64,000 nucleotides of DNA from NCBI RefSeq assembly GCF_002892795.1, contig NZ_PJMC01000013.1:1-64000 (forward strand). Direction: 5' to 3'. Source of the DNA: Arthrobacter sp. AFG20. GTDB taxonomy: Bacteria > Actinomycetota > Actinomycetes > Actinomycetales > Micrococcaceae. The notes beneath the pieces are model-generated. The model did no database searches. It saw nothing but the letters and a program-made list of their open reading frames with translations, and had not been told where the DNA came from. Position 1 is the first letter of the stretch. Every line of letters starts with the position of its first letter. The position numbers and the translations under genes are program-made. This document shows positions 53,722-62,158 of this stretch, piece after piece.

Positions 53722-53855
53722 GTAAAACCGGCCAGGTGCCTGTTACGCCATGCGATACTCAGGCTGTGACGGCGTCGTACGAGTTCAGGGCGGCCTAATG
53801 GCTCTATCCGGGGCAGTCTGGCTGGCACTTCATGACGAGGTCCGGCTTGTCCTCG

Positions 53856-54281
53856 TCAGTGCCTAAGGATTGCGGCGGCTAAGCCGCCCCGGTCCACCGG
53901 GGACGGCTCTGCCGGTGCCGCCGGCCTGCACAGCGGCGACCCGGGAGCCTCCGACAACGTACGCTTCTTGCCGAATCCCTGCCTGCGGTGGCCGGGCCGC
54001 GGCGGGAGAACCTGCGCAGGCACAGGCGCGGGGGCCGAAACGGCCGCCTGAACCGGAGCGGACTCTGTCACCGGAGTTGACTCTGCCACCGGAGCTGCCG
54101 CCGCTGACAGGTCCGTAATGAGCCCCGTTCCGGCGCATTCGCGGACGTCGGCGATTCCGGCCGCAGCCGCGCGCTTGTCCTCGAAGGGTGCGGAGATCGC
54201 CAGCACGGTTCCGTCGGGGGCCTTCAGCCGGAACCGGAACTGGGACTCCGCGTCAACAAAAACTTCGAAAACTCCGGCCAT
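53856..54281 (-). CDS. DUF1508 (YegP-like) domain protein with long C-terminal extension
   Basis: 141 residues. Residues 1-55 are one DUF1508 unit (FEVFVDAESQFRFRLKAPDGTVLAIS and the RAAAAGIADVRECA helix). The remaining ~85 are Ala/Pro/Val-rich low complexity ending in basic and Pro-rich sequence. Single-unit DUF1508 proteins are usually short, so the tail is unusual. GGAAGG precedes ATG 54281. A TGACGAGG/CCTCGTCA hairpin (53833-53840 with 53851-53858) overlaps the stop codon and may end transcription. Function unknown. Confidence 0.75.
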   Translation of the reverse strand: MAGVFEVFVDAESQFRFRLKAPDGTVLAISAPFEDKRAAAAGIADVRECAGTGLITDLSAAAAPVAESTPVTESAPVQAAVSAPAPVPAQVLPPRPGHRRQGFGKKRTLSEAPGSPLCRPAAPAEPSPVDRGGLAAAILRH

Positions 54282-54607
54282 GGCGGTCCTTCCGGTCAGG
54301 GAGGCTGCACGCAGCGTCTTCGCGGCCGCGGCCCCGAACGCATCGCTGCGTCTGTCCTTGGGTGGGGTGCTGAACCGACAGGGTTGATCGGTTCATCGGT
54401 GTCATTAGAGTCTGCCCAGTGCACACGGAGCCTAACAAGACCGTCCGTGTAAACCCTGGGTAAACCCTGCTGGTCCACCCACTAAACCGTGCCGCACCCG
54501 TGTTCTCAAAGGATGCCAGAAATGAAGGGACCTGCAGCGCAACCCGTGTTCACAGCCCGCCATGGGAAGTAAGAAACAGCATGCCCGCAAGGGCGAGATC
54601 TGAAAGC
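54282..54607. other. 326-bp intergenic region, no gene seen
   Basis: Lies between metZ (minus, downstream end) and DUF1508 (minus, start). It must hold the DUF1508 promoter and the metZ terminator; an AGATCTGA/TCAGATCT stem (54596-54603 with 54608-54615) overlaps the metZ stop codon. Nothing else is supportable. Confidence 0.5.
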
Positions 54608-55816
54608 TCAGATCTGCTTAAGCGCCTGCTCCAGGTCCGCGATGAGGTCATCAGCGTCCTCCAGGCCTACGGACAGCCGCACCACTCCATCGCTGAGCCC
54701 GATCGCGGCGCGTCCTTCCGGCCCCATGGCCCGGTGCGTCGTGGTGGCGGGATGGGTGATCAGCGACTTGGCGTCGCCCAAATTGTTGGAGATGTCGATG
54801 ATCTTCAGGGCGTCCAGCAGCGCGAAGGCGGCTTCCTTGCCCGACCGGCCAGCCGTCGTCGCGAGCTCCAGCGTGAGGACGGTGCCGCCGGCCTTCATCT
54901 GCTTGGCCGCCAGTTCGTACTGCGGGTGCGACGGGAGCAGCGGGTACTTCACCCAGTTGACAGCGGGCTGGGCCTCCAGCCATTCGGCCAGGCGCAGCGC
55001 CGTGGCGGAGGAGTGGTTCACGCGCAGCGCCATGGTCTCCAGGCCCTTGGTGAGGACCCAGGCATTGAATGAGGAGAGCGCCGGGCCAGTGTGGCGCATG
55101 AGCTGCTTGACGGGGCCGTCGATGAATTCCTTGGTGCCCAGGATGGCTCCGCCCATCACCCGGCCCTGGCCGTCGATGTGCTTGGTGCCGGAGTAGACCA
55201 CCACGTCCGCGCCGAGGTCTCCGCAGCGCTGCAGCAGCGGGGTGGCGAAGACGTTGTCCGCCACAACCTTGGCGCCGGCGGCGTGGGCGAGTTCGCTGAC
55301 CGCCGCGATGTCCACGATTTCCTGCATGGGATTGGACGGGGATTCGAAGAAGACGGCGGTGGTGGGCACCGAGAGGGCCGCGCGCCACTGTTCAAGGTCC
55401 GGACCGTCCACGAACACCGTCTCCACACCCCAGCGCGGCAGGATTTCGTTGAGGATCACGAAGCAGGAGCCGAACAAGGAACGGCTGGCGACCACACGGT
55501 CCCCGGCCCCGAGCAGGGCGCCCAGGGCGGTGAACACGGCGGACATCCCGGACGCCGTCGCAAAGCACGCCTCGGTGCCTTCGAGCAGGCGGAGCCGTTC
55601 CTGGAAGGTGGCCACGGACGGGTTGCCGTAGCGCGAGTAGACGAAGCGTTCGTCCTCGCCGGTGAAGGCGCGCTCCGCGGCCGCGGCGGACTCGTAGACG
55701 AACCCGGAGTTGAGGAAAACGGGCTCCGTGGTCTCTTGGAAATTGGTGCGGTCAAGCCCGCCGCGGACGGCCTGGGTATCGGGGCTCCAGCCGGCGGCGT
55801 CGTGATTAAAGGTCAA
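54608..55816 (-). CDS. metZ: O-succinylhomoserine sulfhydrylase
   Basis: 402 residues of the Cys/Met PLP family. PLP lysine is K212 in VVYSGTKHIDGQGRV; Tyr/Arg of the active site are in FVYSRYGNPSVATFQERL; SGMSAVF binds the cofactor phosphate. It makes homocysteine from O-succinyl(acetyl)homoserine and sulfide. It is the last gene of a three-gene operon behind a SAM-IV riboswitch, with a rhodanese gene ending 1 nt before its start. Confidence 0.92.
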   Translation of the reverse strand: MTFNHDAAGWSPDTQAVRGGLDRTNFQETTEPVFLNSGFVYESAAAAERAFTGEDERFVYSRYGNPSVATFQERLRLLEGTEACFATASGMSAVFTALGALLGAGDRVVASRSLFGSCFVILNEILPRWGVETVFVDGPDLEQWRAALSVPTTAVFFESPSNPMQEIVDIAAVSELAHAAGAKVVADNVFATPLLQRCGDLGADVVVYSGTKHIDGQGRVMGGAILGTKEFIDGPVKQLMRHTGPALSSFNAWVLTKGLETMALRVNHSSATALRLAEWLEAQPAVNWVKYPLLPSHPQYELAAKQMKAGGTVLTLELATTAGRSGKEAAFALLDALKIIDISNNLGDAKSLITHPATTTHRAMGPEGRAAIGLSDGVVRLSVGLEDADDLIADLEQALKQI

Positions 55817-55817
55817 C

Positions 55818-56228
55818 TTAGTTCTTTCCCAGGTTCGTCGGCAGGCCGCGGTTCTTCCAGCCGTTCACGGTGCGCTCACCGTAGCGGTCGGGTTCGCCCT
55901 CGAAGCCTTCGAGCACGTTGTAGGCGGTGAAACCGGCCCGGGTGGCGGCGATTGCCGCCGCGATGGAGCGCTGGCCGGAGCGGCACAGGAAAAGCAGCTC
56001 CACGCCGGTGTCTTCCGGTGCCTGCTGCTTCAGCTGCTCGACGAAGTCGGGGTTGGGAATGCCGCCGGGAAAGGTCCACTGGATGAACAGCGGATCGTTG
56101 TCCGTCGACTTAGTGTCCGGGACACCGATGTGCGCCCATTCACCCTCGGTGCGGACATCCACCAGGACGGCACCTTTTTCGAGCTTGGCCCAGGCGTCCT
56201 GCGGGGTGAGGTCTCCGGCGTAGCTCAT
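55818..56228 (-). CDS. Rhodanese-domain sulfurtransferase
   Basis: 136 residues, one rhodanese domain. Active-site loop is LCRSGQRS with Cys82; VLVDVRTEGEW and NVLEGFEGEPD are typical. It probably supplies or handles persulfide sulfur for MetZ. It overlaps the upstream DUF1737 gene by 4 nt and lies 1 nt before metZ. Confidence 0.9.
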   Translation of the reverse strand: MSYAGDLTPQDAWAKLEKGAVLVDVRTEGEWAHIGVPDTKSTDNDPLFIQWTFPGGIPNPDFVEQLKQQAPEDTGVELLFLCRSGQRSIAAAIAATRAGFTAYNVLEGFEGEPDRYGERTVNGWKNRGLPTNLGKN

Positions 56229-56533
56229 GCGTGGCCCTCGTAAGCTTCTTCGGCGAGGTCCTCGTCAGAGTCCAGCTGGTCAACGGCGGTGGCGACCGCG
56301 GCATCTGCCGTCGCGATGGCGGCAGGCAGGATGACGGCCTGGGCCACGATGACGCCGGTGCCATTGTAGGTGGCGGCAGGGCTGCCGTGCAGCACGTATC
56401 CCTCGGCCAGGGCAGCCGAGATGCGCTCACAGAACGCACGGTCGTCCGGTCCCGTGATCAGGCGGTAGGACAGCTTTTCCTCGGGTTTATCCTGCTGGGA
56501 CGGCAGTGTTGCAACGGCGGGGGCGTCTGACAC
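56225..56533 (-). CDS. DUF1737 protein
   Basis: 102 residues from GTG 56533, which follows AAAAGGAG. Residues ~20-55 (LSYRLITGPDDRAFCERISAALAEGYVLHGSPA) are DUF1737; the C-terminal part is Ala/Asp/Glu-rich. Function unknown, but its place as first gene of a SAM-riboswitch operon with rhodanese and metZ ties it to methionine or sulfur metabolism. Confidence 0.85.
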   Translation of the reverse strand: MSDAPAVATLPSQQDKPEEKLSYRLITGPDDRAFCERISAALAEGYVLHGSPAATYNGTGVIVAQAVILPAAIATADAAVATAVDQLDSDEDLAEEAYEGHA

Positions 56534-56549
56534 GACGGATCTCCTTTTC

Positions 56550-56660
56550 TCACGCTTGCAGCTCGAAGTGGTCGATATGCCGAGTATTCACCTGAGGCAC
56601 CCCGCCGTGGAAGGAGGGTTGCCGACCGGCCAGTCAGGGCTTAATGCCGGTACTCATTAC
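56550..56660 (-). ncRNA. SAM-IV riboswitch
   Basis: On the minus strand the region reads ATGAGTACCGGCATTAAGCC, then CCGGTCGGCAACCCTCC, a short loop, and GGCGGGGTGCCTCAGGTGA. This order (GAGT-CCGGC...GCCGG...GGCAACCCTCC...GCGGGGTGCC...GGTGA) is that of the actinobacterial SAM-IV class. It sits directly upstream of the DUF1737-rhodanese-metZ operon and should repress it when S-adenosylmethionine is high. Ends are approximate. Confidence 0.9.
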
Positions 56661-56678
56661 TCCCCAAAAACGTAACAC

Positions 56679-56711
56679 TGACGACGGCGGCGCGCACCGC
56701 CGCCGTCGTCA
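56679..56711. terminator. Strong hairpin between divergent genes
   Basis: TGACGACGGCGGC (56679-56691) pairs perfectly with 56699-56711 around a 7-nt loop. Read on the minus strand it is followed after 8 nt by TTTTT, so it may stop antisense transcription from entering the SAM-IV unit. Confidence 0.5.
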
Positions 56712-56792
56712 TCTTCCGTAACGCATCAAACTGCAACGGGAGGATAATGACGGGAGATGAACCGCCGTAACGCCGGATGAAACCAGGCCGCA

Positions 56793-58121
56793 GTGAATGA
56801 TTCGACCCCGAATACAGTGACTCCCATGCTGCACTTTGGATGGTTTGTGGGCCATGGCTTCGGGGTCCAGGGCTGGGGGACGCCCGGCTACGGAATCGGC
56901 TACGACTGGAGGAAGCCCGCCCCCTACCAGCATGCGGTCCGCGAGTTTGAGCGGGCCGGGCTGGACCTGTTCATCATCGAGGACTCCCTCACCGTCCCCG
57001 ACACCTACGGCGGCAGCGCCGAGGTGTCGCTGGCGCAGGCGTCCTTTGCGCCGAAGCACGATCCGCTGGCACTGGTGCCGTACCTGCTCTCCGCAACGGA
57101 ACACCTCGGCATTGTGCCCACCATCAGCGCCTCCTTCTACCCGCCGTTCACCGCCGCCCGGCTGCTGGCCACGCTGCAGCACTTCTCCAACGGGCAGCTG
57201 GGCTGGAACGTGGTGACCTCCGGCAGCGACCTTGCCGCCCAGAACTACGGACTGGACCAGCAGATCGAGCACGACCTCCGCTACGAGAAAGCCGAGGAGT
57301 TCGTGGACGTCGTGCGCAAGCTGTGGCGCAGCTGGGAACCGGACGCCATCCTGGAGGACGCCCGGGCAGGCATCTTCGCGGACCACACCAAGGTCCGGCC
57401 GATCCACCACGAGGGGGAGTTCTTCAAGGTCCGCGGGCCGCTTAACACAGCGCCGCTGCCGGAGGAACCGGTGCTGGTGCAGGCCGGTGCATCCCCACGG
57501 GGCAAGGCCTTCGCCGGCGCGAACGCAGATGTTGCGATCGCCCTGGCCCGCGGCGCCGACGGCATGAAGGCGTACCGGGACTCCATCCGCGCCGAGGCCG
57601 CCGCGGCCGGCCGGAACCCCGACGACGTCAAGGTGCTGTTCGTCCTCAAACCCACCGTGACCGGCTCCAAGGCTGAAGCGGAGGAGCTGCGGGCCGCACG
57701 CCGGGAGCTCACCCAGCGGGACATCGACAGCCAACTCAACTCGATCTCCTACCTGTCCGTCATCGACTTCAAGCAGTTCGACCTCGACGCGCCCCTCCCC
57801 GAGCTCAGCACCAACAGCAACCAGGGCACCCTGGAGCACTTCTCCAAGGCTGCGCCCCCGGGTTCCACGCTGCGGCAGATCCTGCAGGCCAGAAGCGGTG
57901 GCGCGGGCGACAGCATCATCGGCACGGCCGAGGAAATCGCCGACCACCTCGAGGAAACCGGGGCTGCAGTGGGCGGAGACGGGTTCCTCTTCTCCGGCTT
58001 CGTCGACCCGTCGACCGTTCACGGGGTGTTGGACAGGCTGGCACCGGTGCTCCGCCGGCGGGGGCTGCTGCGCACGAGCTACGGCGACGGCGGCTTCCGC
58101 CGGAACCTGCTGGATTTCTAA
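56793..58121 (+). CDS. FMN-dependent monooxygenase (NtaA/SnaA/DszA-type)
   Basis: 442 residues, luciferase-like barrel of the NtaA/SnaA/DszA group (usual 430-470). LHFGWFVGHGFGVQGW, LDLFIIEDSL, FSNGQLGWNVVTSGSDLAAQNYG and LRYEKAEEFVDVVRKLW are family blocks; VLVQAGASPRGKAFA is the flavin-phosphate region. Two-component FMNH2-dependent oxidation is expected, so a separate flavin reductase is needed; none is adjacent. GTG 56793 chosen; ATG 56826 is an alternative. It heads a three-gene unit and is divergent from the SAM-controlled metZ operon. Confidence 0.87.
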   Translation: MNDSTPNTVTPMLHFGWFVGHGFGVQGWGTPGYGIGYDWRKPAPYQHAVREFERAGLDLFIIEDSLTVPDTYGGSAEVSLAQASFAPKHDPLALVPYLLSATEHLGIVPTISASFYPPFTAARLLATLQHFSNGQLGWNVVTSGSDLAAQNYGLDQQIEHDLRYEKAEEFVDVVRKLWRSWEPDAILEDARAGIFADHTKVRPIHHEGEFFKVRGPLNTAPLPEEPVLVQAGASPRGKAFAGANADVAIALARGADGMKAYRDSIRAEAAAAGRNPDDVKVLFVLKPTVTGSKAEAEELRAARRELTQRDIDSQLNSISYLSVIDFKQFDLDAPLPELSTNSNQGTLEHFSKAAPPGSTLRQILQARSGGAGDSIIGTAEEIADHLEETGAAVGGDGFLFSGFVDPSTVHGVLDRLAPVLRRRGLLRTSYGDGGFRRNLLDF

Positions 58122-58125
58122 CGCC

Positions 58126-59847
58126 ATGGCCGGGGCTGGTGCAGTGGCAGGGACCGGGGGACAGGGCGGACCGATGCCCGGCGTCCGGCGCGGCACGTTC
58201 CTGATCGGGACGGCCCACATCCGTGCCGACGACGTGGCTGCCGCGGCGGCCGATCCCGCAGTGGAGGTGGTCCTCAGCGCCGAAGCCCTCGAGCTCGTGG
58301 GCCTGTCCCGAGAGGTGGTGCAGGCGGCCATCGATTCCGGCCACCGGGTCTACGGCCTGAACACCCTGCTCGGCTCCGGGCGGGACACCGATGTGGAGCA
58401 GGAATCCATCCTCGACTTCCAGCTGCAGGTGGTGCGCTACCACCACAGCGGCGTCGGCGCGCTGCTGGACCGGGATGAAGTTCGGGCCCTGATCCTGGCC
58501 AGGCTCGTCGGCTTCACACGGGGCGGCTCGGGGGTGCGCCCGGAAACTGCCCGGTTCTATGCCGAACTGCTCAACAGGGGCGTGGTGCCGGGCGTACCGC
58601 GCGACGGGTCCGTCGGCTCGTCGGACCTCACCCAGCTGGCGGCGGTTGCCGCCGTCGCCATCGGGGAGGGACAGGCCCTTGCTCCCGACGGCGGCCTGCA
58701 GGATGGCGCGGCGGCGCTCGCTGCTGCCGGGCTGGAACCGCTGGTCCTGGCCCCGGGCGAGGCGCTGGCGCTGGTCAGCGCCAACTCCTATTCGATCGGT
58801 GCCGGCGCGCTGGAACTCCGCCGCATCCGGTGGCTGGCGGACCTGGCGGACACGGCGTTGGCGCTGTCACTCGAGGCCACCGCAAGGTACGACGGCGGCG
58901 GGAACCTCAGCCCGTTTTCGGCGGCCGTGCAGTCGGCCAAGGCGGTGGACGGCCAGCGCGTCTCGGCGGCCAATGTCCGCCGCCTGGTGCGCGGCGGCTG
59001 GCTCGAAGACCCACGGCGGCAGGTTTCAGTCCAGGACGCACTGTCCTTCCGGGCCGCGCCGCAGACGCACGGCGCGTTCCGGGCCCAGGTGACCGCCCTG
59101 GCCGAGGCGCTCGAGGTGGAACTCAACGGCCGGGGCGACAACCCGCTGACGGATGTGGCCTCGGGCCGGATGGTATCCGGCGGAAACTTCCAGCCCATGC
59201 AGCTGGCCCTGGCGTTCGAGGCGCTGCGGCTGGGACTTGCCCATGTCGGGATCAGCAGCGAGCGGCGGACCGCCAAGCTCTATCCGCCGCAGCGCCTCAT
59301 TCGGCAGCTCAACCTCGAGGCGGCACGGGCCGGCACGCCGCTCGCGTCCGAGGACCTGCCGGGACTGCTCTGGTACTCGGCCGCGGGCCTGCTGGCGGAG
59401 CTGAAGTTTTTGGCGGCACCCGCCACGCTGGGTGCACCCACCCTGTCCGCGGACGTGGAAGACCACTCCACGCTGGCCCCACTTGCCCTCCAGCAGCTGC
59501 AGCGCTCGGTGGAGGCCGCCGCCAAACTCCTCACCATCGAGGCATTGACGGCCTCCTACCTTTTGGCGGAGGCGCAGGACACGGACCTGCGGGAGATGGA
59601 AATCCGGGAGCTCGGAACAGGCACCGCCACCGTAGTCGCACGGCTGTCGGGGCTACTGGCCGGGCAGCTGCCAGCGGCGGTGCTGGTTGAGAGTGCTCGT
59701 ATAGCGCTGGCTGATTTGCTGGCGGGACTGCCGGAACTGAGGACACCGGATCTGGACGGTTCGGACCAAGCAGGCCCCAATGGTGCGGGCCCGAATGCCG
59801 GTGCTCCGAATATCGGCGGCCCGGACGACGGGGGAGGAGAATCATGA
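58126..59847 (+). CDS. Aromatic amino acid ammonia-lyase homologue lacking the MIO triad
   Basis: 573 residues of the HAL/PAL superfamily. The tyrosine loop VYGLNTLLGSGRD is recognisable, as are SVQDALSFRAAPQTHGAF, NGRGDNPLTDVASGRMVSGGNFQ and EDHSTLAPLALQQL. Where active lyases have GSVGASGDLAPLA, this reads GSVGSSDLTQLA: the Gly of Ala-Ser-Gly is missing (S165-S166-D167), so the MIO electrophile should not form. It lies 4 bp after the monooxygenase gene and overlaps the PLP enzyme gene by 4 nt. The last ~40 residues are a Gly/Pro/Asn-rich tail. It may use a different chemistry or act as a binding protein. Confidence 0.85.
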   Translation: MAGAGAVAGTGGQGGPMPGVRRGTFLIGTAHIRADDVAAAAADPAVEVVLSAEALELVGLSREVVQAAIDSGHRVYGLNTLLGSGRDTDVEQESILDFQLQVVRYHHSGVGALLDRDEVRALILARLVGFTRGGSGVRPETARFYAELLNRGVVPGVPRDGSVGSSDLTQLAAVAAVAIGEGQALAPDGGLQDGAAALAAAGLEPLVLAPGEALALVSANSYSIGAGALELRRIRWLADLADTALALSLEATARYDGGGNLSPFSAAVQSAKAVDGQRVSAANVRRLVRGGWLEDPRRQVSVQDALSFRAAPQTHGAFRAQVTALAEALEVELNGRGDNPLTDVASGRMVSGGNFQPMQLALAFEALRLGLAHVGISSERRTAKLYPPQRLIRQLNLEAARAGTPLASEDLPGLLWYSAAGLLAELKFLAAPATLGAPTLSADVEDHSTLAPLALQQLQRSVEAAAKLLTIEALTASYLLAEAQDTDLREMEIRELGTGTATVVARLSGLLAGQLPAAVLVESARIALADLLAGLPELRTPDLDGSDQAGPNGAGPNAGAPNIGGPDDGGGES

Positions 59848-60893
59848 CCACCGTGACGGGAAGTGGCCGCCAGCCAAGGCATGTGGCGCCGATCGTGGAT
59901 TCGGGCATGGACGCTGACGCGGTGCTGGCGCGGGTGGGGAACACTGCGCTGGTGCCGCTGAACGTGCTGAGCCGCGGGCTGGGGAGCACCGTGTTCGTCA
60001 AGCTTGAATCGGAGAATCCCGGCGGTTCCATCAAGGACAGGACCGCGCTGAGCATGGTCCGGGCGGCCGAACAGAGCGGAGAGCTGCAACCGGGCGGGAC
60101 CATCGTGGAAAGCACCTCCGGAAACACGGGAATCGGGCTCGCCCTGATCGGGGCGCTGACCGGCCACCCGGTGGTGGTGGTTACCGGTGATTCCATCTCC
60201 TCCGAAAAGCTGGAGGCCCTCAACAGGTACGGGGCGCGGGTGGTGTTTACGGATTGGAGCGCGCCCTCGGATTCACCGGAAAATGCACGGGCGGTCGCGG
60301 CCCGGATCACGGCCGAAATTCCCGGCGCGTGGCGTCCGTTGCAGTTCGACAACCCGGCCAACCCGCGGGCGCACTACGAGGGGACGGCGCCGGAAATCTG
60401 GGCGCAGACGGCCGGCCGGGTGACGCACTTCGTCGCAGGCGTGGGCACCGGGGGAACCATCACCGGCAACGGACGGTACCTCAAGGAGAAGTCCGGCGGG
60501 CACGTGGAGGTGATCGGCGCGGACCCCTACGGTTCGGTCTACAGCGGCGGGCACCCGGGCCCGATTCTGGTGGACGGTGTGGGCAACTCCTGGCCCAAGC
60601 CCGACTGGCCGAAGGTCTTCGACCGCGGACTGCTGGACCGGTTCCTGCGGATTCCGAATGACGAGGTGTACAGCACGCTGCACCGGCTGCTCAACGATGA
60701 AGGCCTGTCCCTCGGGCCGTCGTCGGGACTGACCGTGGCGGCAGCGGTCCGGGTGGCCAGGGCGGCACCGCACGGGTCAGTGGTGGTGGCGATCGCCCCG
60801 GACACCGGCAGCAACTACCAGAGCAAGGCCTTCAACCCGGTGTGGCTGGCGGACAACCACATCCGCCTGGCCGCCGACCTGGCGGAGGACTAG
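59844..60893 (+). CDS. Cysteine-synthase-like PLP enzyme
   Basis: 349 residues of fold-type II. PLP lysine is K64 in ENPGGSIKDRTA; ESTSGNTGIGLAL is the substrate/phosphate loop; GVGTGGTITGNGRYLKE binds the PLP phosphate. It resembles CysK/CBS-family members, but the SAT-binding and substrate-loop regions differ enough that the reaction (Cys synthesis, beta-replacement or beta-elimination) is not certain. Start overlaps the lyase homologue by 4 nt, so the two are probably translated together. Confidence 0.87.
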   Translation: MTTVTGSGRQPRHVAPIVDSGMDADAVLARVGNTALVPLNVLSRGLGSTVFVKLESENPGGSIKDRTALSMVRAAEQSGELQPGGTIVESTSGNTGIGLALIGALTGHPVVVVTGDSISSEKLEALNRYGARVVFTDWSAPSDSPENARAVAARITAEIPGAWRPLQFDNPANPRAHYEGTAPEIWAQTAGRVTHFVAGVGTGGTITGNGRYLKEKSGGHVEVIGADPYGSVYSGGHPGPILVDGVGNSWPKPDWPKVFDRGLLDRFLRIPNDEVYSTLHRLLNDEGLSLGPSSGLTVAAAVRVARAAPHGSVVVAIAPDTGSNYQSKAFNPVWLADNHIRLAADLAED

Positions 60894-60894
60894 C

Positions 60895-61995
60895 TCAGGA
60901 GGCAGGGCCGCCGCTGGCGGCCGTCTCGCTCTCCGAGCGGATCCAGGCATTCCAGTCCAGCGGGTGGACGGAGGGCCGGCCCAGCAGGTAGCCCTGCGCA
61001 GCCGTCATGCCAAGTTCGGTCACGGCCTCGAGTTCCCCGGGAGTCTCGACGCCCTGGGCGCCGATGACGGCGTCAACGTGGCGGGCGAGTTCACCCATGG
61101 CGGCGGCCCTCAGGCGCTGGCCCGGGGAATCCTCGATGCCGGCGATGAAGCTCCGGTCCAGCTTGATGATGTCCGGGTGAAGCTCAAGGACCTGGTCCAT
61201 CGACGTGAAGCCGACCTCGGCACCGTTCACGGCGATCCGCAGGCCACGGCGCCGCAGCGGAGCGATGGCGGAAGTCAGCGACGCGTACTGCTCGAGGGGA
61301 ACCGCGCCATTCAGGTCGATGACGATCCGGTCCATGGCCAGCTGGGAATGCTCCAGCAGCCCCGGGATCCTTGGGTCCGCGCACGTTGCCGGTGTCAGGT
61401 TCAGTGCGATGAACATGTGGTCGGGCACGGCCTGCGCCGCAGCAAGGGCCCGGTGCAGCGCCGCGAATTCAAGGTCGGTGCCCAGCCCCACGGATTCGGC
61501 CTCGCTGAACCAGTGGTCCGCGCTGGCACCGTCGTCGCTGACGAACCGGGTCAGGGCCTCGACACCGATCACGTGCCCCTCCGGGAGCCGGCGGATCGGC
61601 TGGAACGCGGTCATCAGCATCTTGTCGACAAGGATGGCTTCAATCCGGTTCCTGCTGCGCCGGGTGAAGGGCACCGGCTCGGGTGCGGCCAGGTTCCGGG
61701 CGGAGACGCCCACCGGGATGGCGCCGTTTTCGGCGTTGGCCAGCTCTGTGGTGGCGGTGAGGTGCTCGAGCAGCACGTGTTCGGGATTATCCGGATGGGC
61801 TTCGAACAGGGCGCGCAGCTGGGCTCGCGGCCATTCGCTGACCGGATCTGTTTCGGCGAGCAGTTCGGTAATGATCTGGCGGGCTTGCCAGCGCACAGTA
61901 ATCTCCCCCACGTTCCCCGGCAGCGCTGCCTGGGCCCCCCAGCCCGTGGGTAGTGAGTTTGTCAATGCGTGCAGGGAGTTGTCATCCCAAGACAT
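60895..61995 (-). CDS. Degenerate EAL-domain protein
   Basis: 366 residues. The first ~110 are an unassigned helical region; ~115-350 an EAL fold. The EAL motif itself is kept (VEALTRF, E146-L148) and so is IKLD (K278, D280). Several metal/catalytic positions are lost: the ExxE region reads IDLNGA, DDFG reads VNGA (256-259), and AEGVET reads AQGVET (Q314). It is therefore unlikely to hydrolyse c-di-GMP and may be a c-di-GMP sensor or protein-interaction module. Convergent with the PLP enzyme gene, 1 nt apart. Confidence 0.85.
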   Translation of the reverse strand: MSWDDNSLHALTNSLPTGWGAQAALPGNVGEITVRWQARQIITELLAETDPVSEWPRAQLRALFEAHPDNPEHVLLEHLTATTELANAENGAIPVGVSARNLAAPEPVPFTRRSRNRIEAILVDKMLMTAFQPIRRLPEGHVIGVEALTRFVSDDGASADHWFSEAESVGLGTDLEFAALHRALAAAQAVPDHMFIALNLTPATCADPRIPGLLEHSQLAMDRIVIDLNGAVPLEQYASLTSAIAPLRRRGLRIAVNGAEVGFTSMDQVLELHPDIIKLDRSFIAGIEDSPGQRLRAAAMGELARHVDAVIGAQGVETPGELEAVTELGMTAAQGYLLGRPSVHPLDWNAWIRSESETAASGGPAS

Positions 61996-62113
61996 CGGCT
62001 ATTCCTTTTTAAGTACTCATTCCGGCTGAGCCCGGAACCAAGCCACGTGCCATCACCGCCGCGGGGCGTGGGCAGTTGCCGTGGAAGAAGACTACAACGC
62101 AGGGCACCGGCTT

Positions 62114-62155
62114 GTCCCGCATTTTTCGGAACGGTGCCTTTTCGTTATGCGGGAC
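62114..62155. terminator. Hairpin between pabC-like and EAL genes
   Basis: GTCCCGCAT (62114-62122) pairs with ATGCGGGAC (62147-62155). The loop is 24 nt and T-rich. It lies just after the stop of the minus-strand pabC-like gene and may terminate it. Confidence 0.5.
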
Positions 62156-62158
62156 GGG

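Noticed and set aside
53786..53868. Very short plus-strand frame (22 codons) near 53798
   Set aside because: No ribosome site, overlaps the DUF1508 stop-codon hairpin, no similarity I can recognise.
54500..55072. Plus-strand open frame entering metZ
   Set aside because: It mostly lies antisense to metZ and its translation has no family resemblance.
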